This document shows, piece by piece, positions 1 through 9,309 of a stretch of DNA of 20,000 nucleotides. Source of the stretch: Stramonita haemastoma (lineage: Eukaryota > Mollusca > Gastropoda > Neogastropoda > Muricidae); assembly GCA_030674155.1 (NCBI GenBank), contig CM060334.1:19466993-19486992 (forward strand), in the 5' to 3' direction. The notes beneath the pieces are model-generated. The model saw only the letters and a list, made by a program, of their open reading frames with translations, made no database searches and was not told the origin of the DNA. How positions within the stretch are numbered: position 1 is the first letter of the stretch; each line of letters starts with the position of its first letter. Made by a program: the position numbers and the translations under genes.

Positions 1-211
1 TGAAACATATCTGTAAAAACAAAAACCACACCCAAACTGTCTACATCGTTCCTTGAATCTCTTTGCATAGAATGTGTAATATCATAAGGGATTGTGCACA
101 TTTCTTTAGGTGCAACAGATCTATTGAATGTAAATCTGCCCTTATACACCATGTTACTTACAGTTCATAAGAAATATCGTCAACAGCTTTTTTGTATTTC
201 ATAGTTTTGTA

Positions 212-310
212 TACAACTTTCAGTAAAAGCAGATTTCCTTGCATAAAATTTGTACTGCTCTCCCCTGGCACTTATAGCGTGTCGCCACAAGAGCAGTGCC
301 ACACATTTTT
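212..310 (-). repeat. SINE family C fragment (3' part)
   Basis: The plus strand shows the reverse complement of the end of family C: a stretch like 'agcagatttccttgcataaa', then 'ctgctctcccctgg', then 'gtcgccacaagagcagtgcc'. The same order of blocks is found at 9989..10187 and in the complete copy at 17551..17971. The tRNA-like head and the central domain are missing. The flanks (1..211 and 311..449) are AT-rich single-copy sequence in which I recognise nothing. Confidence 0.65.
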
Positions 311-449
311 GTTTATTTTCCACTTTGTGTATTTATTTCCTGTTTGCTGATTGTTGTCACTGCTGTTAAAAACTGCCACTACATTATGATGACACTGTTT
401 ACAGCAACTTTTTGTTATCAGTTTGTGTGTATATGTCTGTCCTCGTGTA

Positions 450-757
450 AAAGGTTAAAAAAAGTTAAAGGTGTCCCATAACCTATGTGGTCGTAGAGGA
501 GCGAGACATCAGAGACCTCAGCTTCTCTAGCGGCCAGCATACTGAGGGCGGCGCCCACCTCCTCTCTCCTCTCGCTGCTTTACCTTCCCTGACCCTAAAG
601 AGGACAGGTACCTATTTACAGCTAGGTGAACTGGGGGACTGTACTAAAGTCAAGGCGTGCAAGCGGTCACTCATCCATGGTGGAACCACTGCTCGATGCT
701 GCTTAATCTTAGCTTTGAGGAAAGCGAGTGCTCTGACCACTGAGCTATCCCGTTCCC
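450..757 (-). repeat. SINE family B, near full length (tRNA-like/5S-like head)
   Basis: Read on the minus strand, the element starts at about 757 with GAACGGGATAGCTCAGTGG, which contains a perfect pol III A box (TAGCTCAGTGG, 737..747). It continues through a 5S rRNA-like block (663..708), a body containing 'CCCAGTTCACCTAGCTG' and 'GGGTCAGGGAAGG', and ends in CCTTTAAC-type tail repeats at about 450. Four other copies in this window align along the whole length. The internal promoter would be transcribed by RNA polymerase III and mobilised by a partner LINE, as is usual for SINEs. This copy is somewhat diverged in the 5S-like block. Confidence 0.85.
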
Positions 758-880
758 ATGTGCTTTAATATTTCCAGAATACGGAGAATCAGTCAAACCT
801 CTGTCTCAAGTTATATGACGCTAAAATCTAACTTTCTGGATTTTTTCGCTCATATCTTTTCCCACACTTTCATGGGATTT

Positions 881-1422
881 GATGTCATCAAGTGCCGAAT
901 CAATAAATCCCGTCACGCCTTCAACACCTTTTGCCCTATTTGGAGATCAACAGCCCTCTCACTTCCACAACAAGATCCGGATTTCAACACCAACGTCAAG
1001 TCGGTCCTAGTGTACGGCTCGAAAACTGGTGGTTAACAAAGACCAACACCCACAAACTTCAGACATTCACCAACAGATGTGTCAGGAACATCCTTGGTAT
1101 CTGGTGGCCACAAGTGATCTCCAACAAACAACTGTGGGACAGGACCACACACGCCTCAACAGAGTCGGAGATGAAGAAAAGGAAATGGGGATGTATCGGC
1201 CATACACTCCGCAAGCCTGCTTCAATTGTCACCAGGCAGGCCCTTGACTGGAATCCACAAGGGAAGCGGAAAGTGGGTCGACCAAAACAGACCTGGTGCA
1301 GAGGCATCGAAGCAGAGACGAAGGCAGCCGGAACGACGTGGGCCGAGCTGAAGAGGATCTCCCAGAACCAAGTCTGTTGGAGGAGTGTTGCTGCGACCCT
1401 TTGTTCCCCAGGGAATTCATAG
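881..1422 (+). pseudogene. Decayed LINE reverse-transcriptase C-terminal fragment
   Basis: The translation from 881 carries the end of a non-LTR retrotransposon polyprotein. It begins DVIKCRINKSRHAF, passes through the FNTNVKSVLVYGSKT block just after the RT core, and continues in the next frame from about 1027 with TKTNTHKLQTFTNRCVRNIL, KRKWGCIGHTLRKP, TRQALDWNPQGKRKVGRPKQ and TW. It ends CSPGNS at a stop at 1420-1422. A single missing base near 1027, where a Trp codon TGG would follow GSKT, breaks the frame; otherwise the fragment is open. The pattern WIGHTLRKP...WNPQGKRKRGRP is familiar from RTE-like and related LINEs of invertebrates and fish. The clade is not certain. The catalytic RT motif (YxDD) and the endonuclease are absent, so this is a 5'-truncated dead copy. 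AAGT-like repeats just downstream (1430-1445) may be the remnant of its 3' tail. Confidence 0.85.
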
Positions 1423-1639
1423 GCATATGTCAAGTAAGTCAAGTCATGGGAATTGAAACTACCAACACAAAACCAAAAATTTGGAACGCAAAAAATCCTT
1501 GACTTCAATACGTTTCCTTCCAATTGTGCTTTTTTTGTTTTTGCTACTTACCCATTGGTTTACTCTCTTTATGATGTTTAAATTTGTTTAATCAAATTCT
1601 CTGCTTGTTTGAAATTTCCCTTTAGACCAATTTCATAGC

Positions 1640-2372
1640 TAGTTTTTCATTTCTTTCGTTCTCGATGTCGTTGTTTGTGTGTCTGTCCCACATTGTGTGT
1701 TCCCTCACATCAGATGAATTCAAGCACTTTCTAGTCATCTTTTTTCTTCTGCTCTCTTCCTCTTTTTGTATTTTTATCAATTACAGACTCTGTCTGTTAA
1801 ATTCGAATATTTAGCCTAAACAAATAACGCTGAGTCTGTAAACAACGTTTCTTTTTCTTTTTTTTGCTAAACAAACACAGACACAGCTAAGAAAACAAAC
1901 AAACAAAAAGAGGAAAAATAAACCCACGTCTTATGATCAGACGGTTCCAAAGAGACTACAAGAGAGACAATCCAATCAATATCAATACAGATTTTCTCCA
2001 GACTTCCCCCTCTCTCTCTCCCCCCCCCCCCCCCCCTGCCTCTTCCCTCTAGTCTGACAGTACTGTTTGGGGTGTCAGACATAGAATCGAATTTTGTTTC
2101 CTGGACGCTCAAAGGTCGTCTGCTGAGAAGTCAGCCACCCGTGCTGTCAGTGACGTTCCCTGGGGGGGTTCCTCAGACAGGACCCACAATGCCTTGCGGC
2201 TTTGCTGTCAGTGGCACACACTGGGATTTCGTGCACGGTCGCGAAAGAGTTAAGCCGTACAAAGAGAGCACTGAGTTTCCTACACTAGTTGCTAAAGGGT
2301 TCATGTCTGGTTGTATCAACTTTATGGTGCAGAGAGAAAAAAAAAGTTTTACTTTTTGCAGGCACCCTGGAC
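1640..2372. repeat. Dispersed ~0.7 kb repeat, copy 1
   Basis: This segment recurs about 1365 bases downstream at 3005..3725. The best conserved part is 2050..2330, including 'aaaggtcgtctgctgagaag', 'cctcagacaggacccacaat' and 'gtgcacggtcgcgaaagagt'. The upstream half is weaker but still collinear: 'gtctgttaaatt', 'ggttccaaa' and 'aatcaatatcaata' occur in the same order in both copies. Single-base indels between the copies break any shared frame, so I do not regard it as coding. It contains a poly-C run at about 2020..2036. I do not recognise the family; an inactive DNA transposon or a local segmental duplication are both possible. Confidence 0.7.
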
Positions 2373-2417
2373 ATTCACGCATATGTATGTCCAGAGCATA
2401 GCCATGTATGCATTCAT

Positions 2418-2512
2418 GTATATATATATATATTATATTATATTTATATTATTAGAATATATGAATATAGCATATGTCTATTTATAATATATTAGATATA
2501 TATAGTATATTT
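2418..2512. repeat. AT-rich (TA)n-like tract
   Basis: This tract is almost pure A/T with many ATATAT and TATATTA runs. It lies directly beside the 3' end of the SINE A copy that follows, so it may have served as the insertion target or have grown from the SINE tail. Confidence 0.7.
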
Positions 2513-2794
2513 AATCTTGTATCGAGGATATGGAAGAGCACTCATGTGCTTTTTACATCCAGTCCCTGTGTGTATGCAGTTTTGTAAATTTTGTCATCAG
2601 TTCCCATCAGCAGACGATGGCCTACTCTTAAGAGAAGCGGGACATGATTTAACATGTGTGCAAGATGTTCTGCGTGCGTTTGCACACGGGGCCTCTGTTT
2701 ATAGTTTCATCCAAAAGGCTCTTGGGAAGAGTGGAGTCAGCACTGATGTTAACTCCAGGGGAAAAATCCCCTCGAACAGGAATCGAACAGGAAT
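2511..2794 (-). repeat. SINE family A, 5'-truncated at the B box
   Basis: On the minus strand this is family A from the B-box region (about 2775..2794, 'aatcgaacaggaat' on plus) through the 'CTCTGGAGTTAACATCAG' block and the central domain, to a tail with 'GGGACTGGATGTAAAAAGCA' and 'ATATCCTCGAT'. The A box is absent; the alignment stops where a 56-bp tandem repeat starts at 2795. It matches the complete copies at 5351..5711 and 10188..10527 over the retained part. Confidence 0.85.
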
Positions 2795-2935
2795 GTTCAG
2801 ATACGCTAATGTGTGAATTTATCACTTTTCTGTGTTTAATTTCTCTGATTGTTCAGATACTCTCATGTTTGAATTCTCCACTTTTCTGTGTTCAAATTGT
2901 CTGATTGTTTATATTCTCTCATGTTTAGATTCTTC
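2795..2935. repeat. 56-bp tandem repeat, about 2.5 units
   Basis: Unit 1 runs 2795..2850 and unit 2 runs 2851..2906, both starting 'gttcagata'. A partial third unit starts at 2907 ('gtttatattctctcatgttt'). Each unit contains 'cacttttctgtgtt' and 'tctgatt'. The period is not a multiple of three, which argues against coding. Confidence 0.8.
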
Positions 2936-3004
2936 TTCAAGACCCTTTTCATACTTGGATCATTTGCTGGTTTTTTTTTGTTTTCTTTTCTATTTCCTTT
3001 TTCT

Positions 3005-3725
3005 TTCTCTCTGTTTGCATGCCTGTTCCAGCCTTATTGTCTCAAACTGAATGATGTCTACTGTTTTTGCCACATTTTCTTTGTTTGTTCCGCTCTTTTT
3101 TTATGTGTTTACATTAATAACAGCCCTTTGTCTGTTAAATCCAAGTACTTCAGTTTTGAACAGGTAATGTTGACTCTTTAAAACAATACTCCCTTTTCAT
3201 GTTTTAAATGAACAAACAAGGTGAAGAAAAGGAACAGCAAAATAAAAAAAAGAGAGAAAACAAAGAATAAAAGATGCTAGCATGTCATTACCACATGGTT
3301 CCAAAAGACTGCAAGGGAGACTTTCTAATCAATATCAATAGAACTGCCTCCAGACTTACCTCCCCTCTTCTCTCCTCTTCCCCACCCCCTTCCCAACAAC
3401 ACTCTTTTCTTCCCTTAAGTCTGACAGTACTGTTTGTGCTGTTAGACACAGAATCGAATTTTTTTCTGGACTCTCAAAGGTCGTCTGCTGAGAAGTCAGC
3501 CAGCGTGCTGTCAGTGATGTCCCTTGGGGGTTCCTCAGACAGGACCCACAATGCCTTGCGGCTTTGCTGTCAGTGGCACACACCCACCCTGGGATTTCGT
3601 GCACGGTCGCGAAAGAGTTAAGCGGTACAAAGCCACTGACTTTCCTACACTAGTTGCTAAAGGGTTAATGTCTTGGCTGTATCAACTTTACTGCAAAGGA
3701 AAAAAAAGTTTTCTTTTTGAACTTT
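3005..3725. repeat. Dispersed ~0.7 kb repeat, copy 2
   Basis: This is the second copy of the repeat at 1640..2372, in the same orientation. Compared with copy 1 it has a 6-base insertion after 'gtggcacaca', a shorter segment after 'gtacaaag', and several 1-base differences. A short tail 'gaaaaaaaagttttctttttg' is also shared. The sequence between 3725 and 3962 is AT-rich and not recognised. Confidence 0.7.
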
Positions 3726-3960
3726 CAACGCACGACAGATAGTCACGCAGATCAATGTATTCAGAATGATTCTATGCATGTATTTATGTATGCATATTGC
3801 CAGAAAACATATCAAATAGTTTGCTTACATATATATGTACGTGTTTGATTACTACCTATCATAACCGTGTGCGCACACTTGCTTATCAGTACTGATTTGA
3901 CACGTACACACACTGAGACACCGACAAGCCGACAGAGACAGACAGACAGGAAGGCAGACA

Positions 3961-4278
<318 letters not shown>

Positions 4279-4456
4279 CAGTTATTAAGACAGCAGAAAA
4301 AACCATTGACGATGATGATAATGGTAAAGGACAAAATTAATGACATCAATGGTGAGGAGAAGAGAACAGTGGATACAGACAATATTGACTGACGTGTAAG
4401 CGAGTGAGCAATTCAACTTTTGTATTGACCACTGTCACTGCTGGCGCTGCTGTTGA

Positions 4457-4465
4457 CACAACAAC

Positions 4466-4503
<38 letters not shown>

Positions 4504-4509
4504 CAACTA

Positions 4510-4574
<65 letters not shown>

Positions 4575-4660
4575 CACTACCACTACTATTACTACCACTA
4601 CTGCTACTACTACTACCGCTAAAATTGCTGCTGCTTCTACTACTGCTGCTGCTGCTGCTA
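4457..4660. repeat. Trinucleotide array (CAA)n-(CTA)n-(CTG)n
   Basis: CAA repeats (about 4457..4504) pass into CTA repeats (4509..4620, longest clean run near 4512-4573) and then into mixed CTG repeats up to the tail of a SINE B copy at 4662. The gradual change of one base per unit is typical of slippage plus point mutation. Confidence 0.97.
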
Positions 4661-4661
4661 C

Positions 4662-4967
4662 TAAAGGTAAAGGTAAAGGTGTCCCATAACCTGTGTGGTT
4701 GTAGGGGAGCGAGGCGTCAGAGACCTCACCTTCTCTAGGGGCCAGCATGTTGAGGGCGGCGCCCATCTCCTCTCCCTCGCTGCTTTACCTTCCCCGACCC
4801 TAAAGAGTGCAGGTGCCCATTTATAGCTGGGTGAACTGGGGGAACTGTACTGAAGCCAAGGCGCGCAAACAGTCACCCATCCAACTGGTAACCACGCTCG
4901 ACGGACACTCGCTGCTAACTTGACTGGGGGAAAGCGAGCACTCTGACCACTTAGCTATCCCACCCCC
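4662..4967 (-). repeat. SINE family B, near full length
   Basis: The tail shows a clean hexamer run (taaagg three times on plus, so CCTTTA in the sense direction) at 4662..4680. The body matches the other B copies. The 5S-like block lies at 4869..4921 with an extra ~8 bases inside it. The A box at 4947..4957 reads TAGCTAAGTGG on the minus strand. The head end is at about 4967 next to a (CTA)n array, so the SINE is embedded in trinucleotide repeats on both sides. Confidence 0.88.
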
Positions 4968-4971
4968 GTTG

Positions 4972-4980
4972 CTACTACTA

Positions 4981-5068
<88 letters not shown>

Positions 5069-5163
5069 ACTACTACTACTACTATTACTTCCACTGACTA
5101 CTACTACTAGCTACTACTTCATACTACTACTACTACTGCTACTACTAACTACTACTTCCACTG

Positions 5164-5236
<73 letters not shown>

Positions 5237-5260
5237 CACTGCTACTACTACTGCCGTTGT
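4972..5260. repeat. (CTA)n array with CTG and CTT interruptions
   Basis: Long clean CTA runs lie at about 4982..5046 and 5164..5234, separated by CTG repeats (5047..5067) and degenerate units such as 'ttccactgctacta'. This continues the 4509..4620 array on the other side of the SINE B insertion, so the SINE probably split one original array. Confidence 0.97.
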
Positions 5261-5350
5261 TGTTGCTTTTGTTGCTGCTGTTGCTGTTTTTTCTGCTGTT
5301 TCTATCGCCATTTCTTTAACAATGGCCAACTTGAGTGGCTTCAGTATGTG

Positions 5351-5711
5351 TAGGGGATGGGATAGCCTAGTGGTCAGAACATTGCGCTCGCAATTTGACG
5401 ACCCGGGTTTGATTCCCGTTCGAGGGGATTTTTCCTCTGGAGTTAACATCAGTGCCGACACCACTCTCCCACAAGTCCTTCGGATGAGACAATAAACCGA
5501 GGCCCCGTGTGCGAACGCATGCAGAACATCTTGCGCACACGTTAAATCTTGTTCCGCTTTTCATAAGAAGTAGGCCATTGCGTGCCGGTGAGAACAGATA
5601 GCAAGATTGACAAAACTGCATACACACGGGGACTGGATGTAAAAAACACAGAGTGCTTATTCCATTATCCACGATATAAAAGAGTAAATAAATAAATAAA
5701 TAAATAAAATT
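5351..5711 (+). repeat. SINE family A, complete copy
   Basis: The element starts with a tRNA-like head (5351..5425) carrying an A box and a B box. It is followed by 'CTCTGGAGTTAACATCAG', a central domain containing 'TCGGATGAGACAATAAACCG' and 'TTGCGCACACGTTAAATC', then a stretch with 'GTAGGCCATTGCGTGCC', and a 3' tail 'GGACTGGATGTAAAAAACAC'. It ends in AATAAATAAATAAA repeats. The copies at 2511..2794, 10188..10527 and 19698..19964 define the same consensus. The total length of about 360 bases fits a tRNA-derived SINE with a central domain. It sits between facing trinucleotide arrays. Confidence 0.92.
5363..5416 (+). promoter_or_regulatory. Internal pol III promoter of SINE A (A box and B box)
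   Basis: The A box is TAGCCTAGTGG at 5363..5373. The B box is GGTTTGATTCC at 5406..5416, one base from the consensus GGTTCGANTCC. The spacing is that of a tRNA gene. In the minus-strand copy at 10188..10527 both boxes are intact (A box 10507..10517, B box GGTTCGATTCC at 10464..10474). Confidence 0.85.
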
Positions 5712-5787
5712 AATAAACTAAAGGTTACTAGCAAGGAGCAGCGGCAGTGATATTAATGGTAGCAGTAGGGTAGGGGATAGAAGCACG

Positions 5788-5788
5788 T

Positions 5789-5833
<45 letters not shown>

Positions 5834-6013
5834 ATAGTAGTAGTAGTAGTAATAGTAGTAGTAGTTAGTAGTAGTAGTAGTAGTATAGTAGTAGTAGTAT
5901 AGTAGTAGTAGTAGTAGATAGTAGTAGTAGTAGTAGTAGTATAGAAGAGTAGTAGTAGCAAGCGGTTGTGAGTATAGCAGTCATGCAGCAGCAGTAGTAG
6001 AGTAGTAGTAGTC
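5788..6013. repeat. (TAG)n array, reverse complement of the upstream (CTA)n
   Basis: GTA/TAG units run from 5788 to 6013 with frequent single-base slips ('tagatagtag', 'agtatagtag'). The strand sense is opposite to the (CTA)n arrays at 4509..5260, so the two regions are complementary to each other. Confidence 0.97.
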
Positions 6014-6045
6014 ATTATCAGTGTTATCAGTTAGGGCAGTTATAA

Positions 6046-6777
6046 GCAGACTGAAAAAAAGAGGGAAAACAGACAAGAAGGAAAACAAGGCAAAGGAAAG
6101 AGGAATGAAAAAGTGTACATGAAAGGAAAAGAAAAAGGAAAAATTACGAGAAGACCCCCTCCCCTAAAAACCAAACCAAAACAACAACAACAACAACAAG
6201 AAGCAAACAAACGAGAAAACGAAAACAACAATAAAAAAAAGGTCTTCCGATCTAGTACGATCAACTTGGGTCTAAACAAACTTCACAATTCAACATGTGT
6301 GATCCATTTTTAGTTTTCTGAAAACCCCCACATGATTTACTATTGTAAGTCCTGACAACACATATAAAGATTGAAAAAAAAGACTTCAGTGTATTCAAAC
6401 ACAACAAAAAAAAGATTTTCTCGGTAAGGATGGACCCTTTTTATTTCACTTCTTGATAAAACCATTGAAAACTTTGAACTGGTATATGGTTGGTCTGGTT
6501 TGGTATTTTTTTGCTTCAAGCAGAAGAGAGAGTCTTTTGATAGAGTTTACTACACACCGCTACAAAAAAGAGAGAGGATTTTACAGCTATTTTAATCAGA
6601 AAAAGTTATATGTTTAATTTTTTTCGTTCCTTGGCAAGAGCTCCGACATTCACCAATGGTGAAAATTTTGCGTATGCGACCGTTTTTGCCCCACCATTAA
6701 GGTAGCTGCATTCCGTCTTCGGGATGATGTCTGAACACGACACCTGTGTGCATGCGTTTTTTTTTAATTAAATTGTG
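6046..6777. other. AT-rich sequence without a recognised gene
   Basis: This stretch has A-rich and CAA-type low complexity (6046..6240), then ordinary AT-rich sequence. Around 6716..6760 there is a weak match ('gtcttcgggatgatgtct', 'acacctgtgtgcatgcg') to the central domain of SINE A in plus orientation, which could be an old fragment. I see no exon signature. Confidence 0.5.
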
Positions 6778-6856
6778 TTTTTAGTCATTGTTCTTACTGC
6801 CGCAAACGGGATACTTTTCCAAAAGGCAGAACGGGTTTTAACAAGTGCGCAAGATT
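6778..6856 (-). repeat. Old SINE A fragment
   Basis: The plus strand shows 'gtcattgttcttactgccgc', then 'aaaaggcagaacgggtttta' and 'aagtgcgcaagat'. These blocks correspond in order to the middle of family A in minus orientation (compare 10280..10355). Many substitutions suggest an old copy. Confidence 0.5.
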
Positions 6857-6870
6857 TTATATTTTCTTTT

Positions 6871-7232
6871 TATCACTAGTGTCACGGCAGATTGATTCTG
6901 CTTAGAACATTCAGGCTACATCGGGGAGTTGGGTCCCAAACAATTCGACAGCCCGACGACCCTGACTTTTGTTTACCTTTTACTGTCTGCAATCGTATTT
7001 GTTTCGTTTCAGAGTGGCCTTATTCATCCAAACTTTTGACAAGGGTACTAACTTTCTGATCCTCTTAAACAGGCGCTAGGTGATGTCGAACACGGACCTA
7101 GATTTATCGTCTGCATCCGAAAGACAGCACAGACCTCATGTTAATGGATGGAAAGTTTTGGGCCAAACAGGATTCGAAACACCGACACCGACTGATTTTC
7201 GCTCTAGAAGCGTTCCTCTACCGACATTTGTG
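6871..7232 (-). repeat. SINE family C, old near full-length copy
   Basis: This aligns block by block with 17551..17971: 'gtcacggcagatt', then 'cagagtggcctt', then 'ttttgacaagggtac', then 'tctgcatccgaaagac', then 'taatggatggaaagtttt' and a B-box-like GTTTCGAATCC (7170..7180 on minus, one mismatch). The head follows up to about 7232. The copy is strongly diverged and presumably inactive. Confidence 0.7.
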
Positions 7233-8009
7233 TTACGGCTCGATTTAATCTGATCCAAACACTTTTGAAGTATTGTTAACTCTGGAAAAAATCTCTAGAT
7301 CACGTCTCGTGGCCACCCAACCCCGACGCCCCCTTTCTCGTAATTCGAAAGTAAAGTGAAAAACTCAGAAGACAGCTTCATCCACTTCAAAACTCCGTTC
7401 CAAAGATATCACAGAAAATAAAGGAGAAACACTTTTCCTTGCATTTATCAACATTTTAAAAAGTTTATCACCGCAAGTAAGTAAGTCAGTAAGTAAGTCA
7501 GTAGATTTATTTCAAGACTTAAAAGTACCAACCCTACCCACGACAAAATGAAATGTTAGACAAAGTGGAACTTATTTGGGAAGCACGGAGCGATGTTTTA
7601 GTAGACAACGTGTGTCTTTAGAATCAACTTTATCGTTTCTCTATGATAAGTAATACAGTTTTTTTTACGGGAGAAGGGGGGGGGGGGGGGGGGGTGAAGT
7701 AAACTCTTAATGTGAAGGGACTTTTAATTTTGCAATAAATTTTCCTCTTCCCCTCCTCCCTATAAAATTTAAGAACAGGAATAGGTCTTATGACGAAAAC
7801 TCTTGTTAGCAATATATCTATAAAAATGGAGGGGAAAAAAAGGATAGAAATATGTCCGTGAAATAATGCTTTTATACTGCAACTATTTCAAGGGGATTTC
7901 ATTCTTCTATGACTACTGTAGTGGATTCATAATTTCTGTTTGTTCTTCAGTTTAACGTCTTTTTTTTTGCAAAGCAGTCATATAGAACTGTGTGTGTGTA
8001 ATGTTATTT
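7233..8009. other. Unassigned AT-rich sequence with AAGT repeats and a poly-G run
   Basis: I find no gene here. Short (AAGT)/(CAGT) repeats at 7475..7505 resemble the 3' end of some LINEs. A G-run of about 19 bases lies at 7676..7694. The rest is AT-rich single-copy-looking sequence. Confidence 0.5.
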
Positions 8010-8028
8010 AATGTGTGTGTGTATGTGT

Positions 8029-8085
<57 letters not shown>

Positions 8086-8162
8086 GTGTGTGTGTGTGTG
8101 TGTGTGTGTGTTAGTGTGTGTGTGTGTATGTGTGTGTGTGAAGTGTGTGTGTAGTGTGTGTG

Positions 8163-8203
<41 letters not shown>

Positions 8204-8227
8204 GGTGTGTGTGTATGTGTGTGTGAG
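8010..8227. repeat. (TG)n microsatellite
   Basis: This is an almost continuous GT array with short interruptions such as 'gttagtg', 'gaagtg' and 'ttttggtg'. The longest clean run is at about 8034..8083. Confidence 0.98.
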
Positions 8228-8294
8228 TATGCACGTACAAGTGTCTGATCTTTAATTTCTTGTCTGTTCGCATTAAATAGATAGTACTACTTAC

Positions 8295-8298
<4 letters not shown>

Positions 8299-8361
<63 letters not shown>

Positions 8362-8461
8362 GAGAGACGAGAGAGAGAGACAGAGAGAGACAGAGAGAGA
8401 CAAGAGAGACGAGAGAGAGAGAGAGAGGAGAGAAGAGAGAGAGCAGAGAGAGAGAGAGAGA

Positions 8462-8513
<52 letters not shown>

Positions 8514-8532
8514 AAGAAAGTAGTGAGAGAGA
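8299..8532. repeat. (GA)n microsatellite
   Basis: This is a purine array on plus, clean at about 8299..8360 and then interrupted by 'cgagag', 'cagag' and 'gaaagaaagaaag'. It is followed by a C/A-rich stretch (8533..8640) and ordinary sequence up to a SINE B copy. I see no gene between 8533 and 8857. Confidence 0.98.
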
Positions 8533-8857
8533 GAGACACACACAACATATAGAGACATACCCTTCCCCCCCTCACCCACACCCACACAAACACATCACCC
8601 TCCACACCCCAATCCACACATCCCACCGACACACATAAAAAATGTATAAGCACGCGTGCGCAATAAGACTTGCATACAGCCGCATCAACGAAAAACATGC
8701 ATGCACATATACTAAGGAGTGTGTGTGTGAACCCCCCCACCCTCCCACATAAACCCAGCCTGCCCCCTTCCCCCATCTCATAATACAAAAAAAACTCTGA
8801 GAAATTATGCCGTGACTTAAAAGTGGTATTCAATACAAAGTAAAAAAAAAAAGGGGC

Positions 8858-9130
8858 AAAAGTGTTCCCAAAACCTATGTGGCGTAGGGGAGCGAGGCAT
8901 CAGAGACCTTAGCTTCTCTAGGGGTCAGCTATATTGAGGGCGGTGCCCATCTCCTCTCCCTCCGGCTGTTTAACTTTCCCTGTCCCTAAAAGAAGGCAGG
9001 TACCCATTTTCAGCTGGGTGAACTGGGGGACCGTACTGAAGCAAAAGCGGTGCAAAACGGTCAACCCATCCAACTGGTAACCCACGCTCGATGCTGACTT
9101 TGGACTTGGAGGGGGAGGGGAGTTAGAGGT
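8858..9130 (-). repeat. SINE family B, head damaged
   Basis: The body and 5S-like block (about 9058..9100, 'caacccatccaactggtaac' on plus) match the other B copies. Upstream of that, the tRNA-like A-box part is replaced by G-rich sequence and cannot be aligned. It lies about 180 bases past the Ig exon, on the same strand, so it is probably intronic. Confidence 0.8.
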
Positions 9131-9309
9131 CGGCAGAGCATATGCTATGGTCTGTGGCACACTGAGAGCCATATTACCAAAACACATAAACACGTAAAAT
9201 CCAAACCCAAGACTAAAACTACACCAACTAGACATCCACCAACCACAACAAATAAGAAGAATGCTGACATGCATAACAAACTAAAAACACCACCACCAAG
9301 ACTCATTCT

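Noticed and set aside
296..481. Small hydrophobic open frame with Cys-rich stretch
   Set aside because: It begins in a SINE C fragment and ends in a SINE B tail, with no sign of selection as protein.
2072..2401. Open frame of 109 codons in the 0.7 kb repeat, with a similar frame at 3524..3742
   Set aside because: The two translations agree over about 40 residues, and two indels there keep the frame, which was tempting. Single-base indels just upstream and downstream break the shared frame, and no domain is recognisable.
4404..4766. Poly-Tyr, poly-Thr and poly-Val frames across the CAA/CTA array
   Set aside because: All frames of a stop-free trinucleotide repeat are open; the flanking sequence is a SINE.
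5351..5425. A functional tRNA gene
   Set aside because: The A and B boxes are present, but the sequence continues into a repeat found several times in the window, and a clean acceptor stem and anticodon arm cannot be drawn. It is a SINE head. The same holds for 10450..10527 and 17890..17971.
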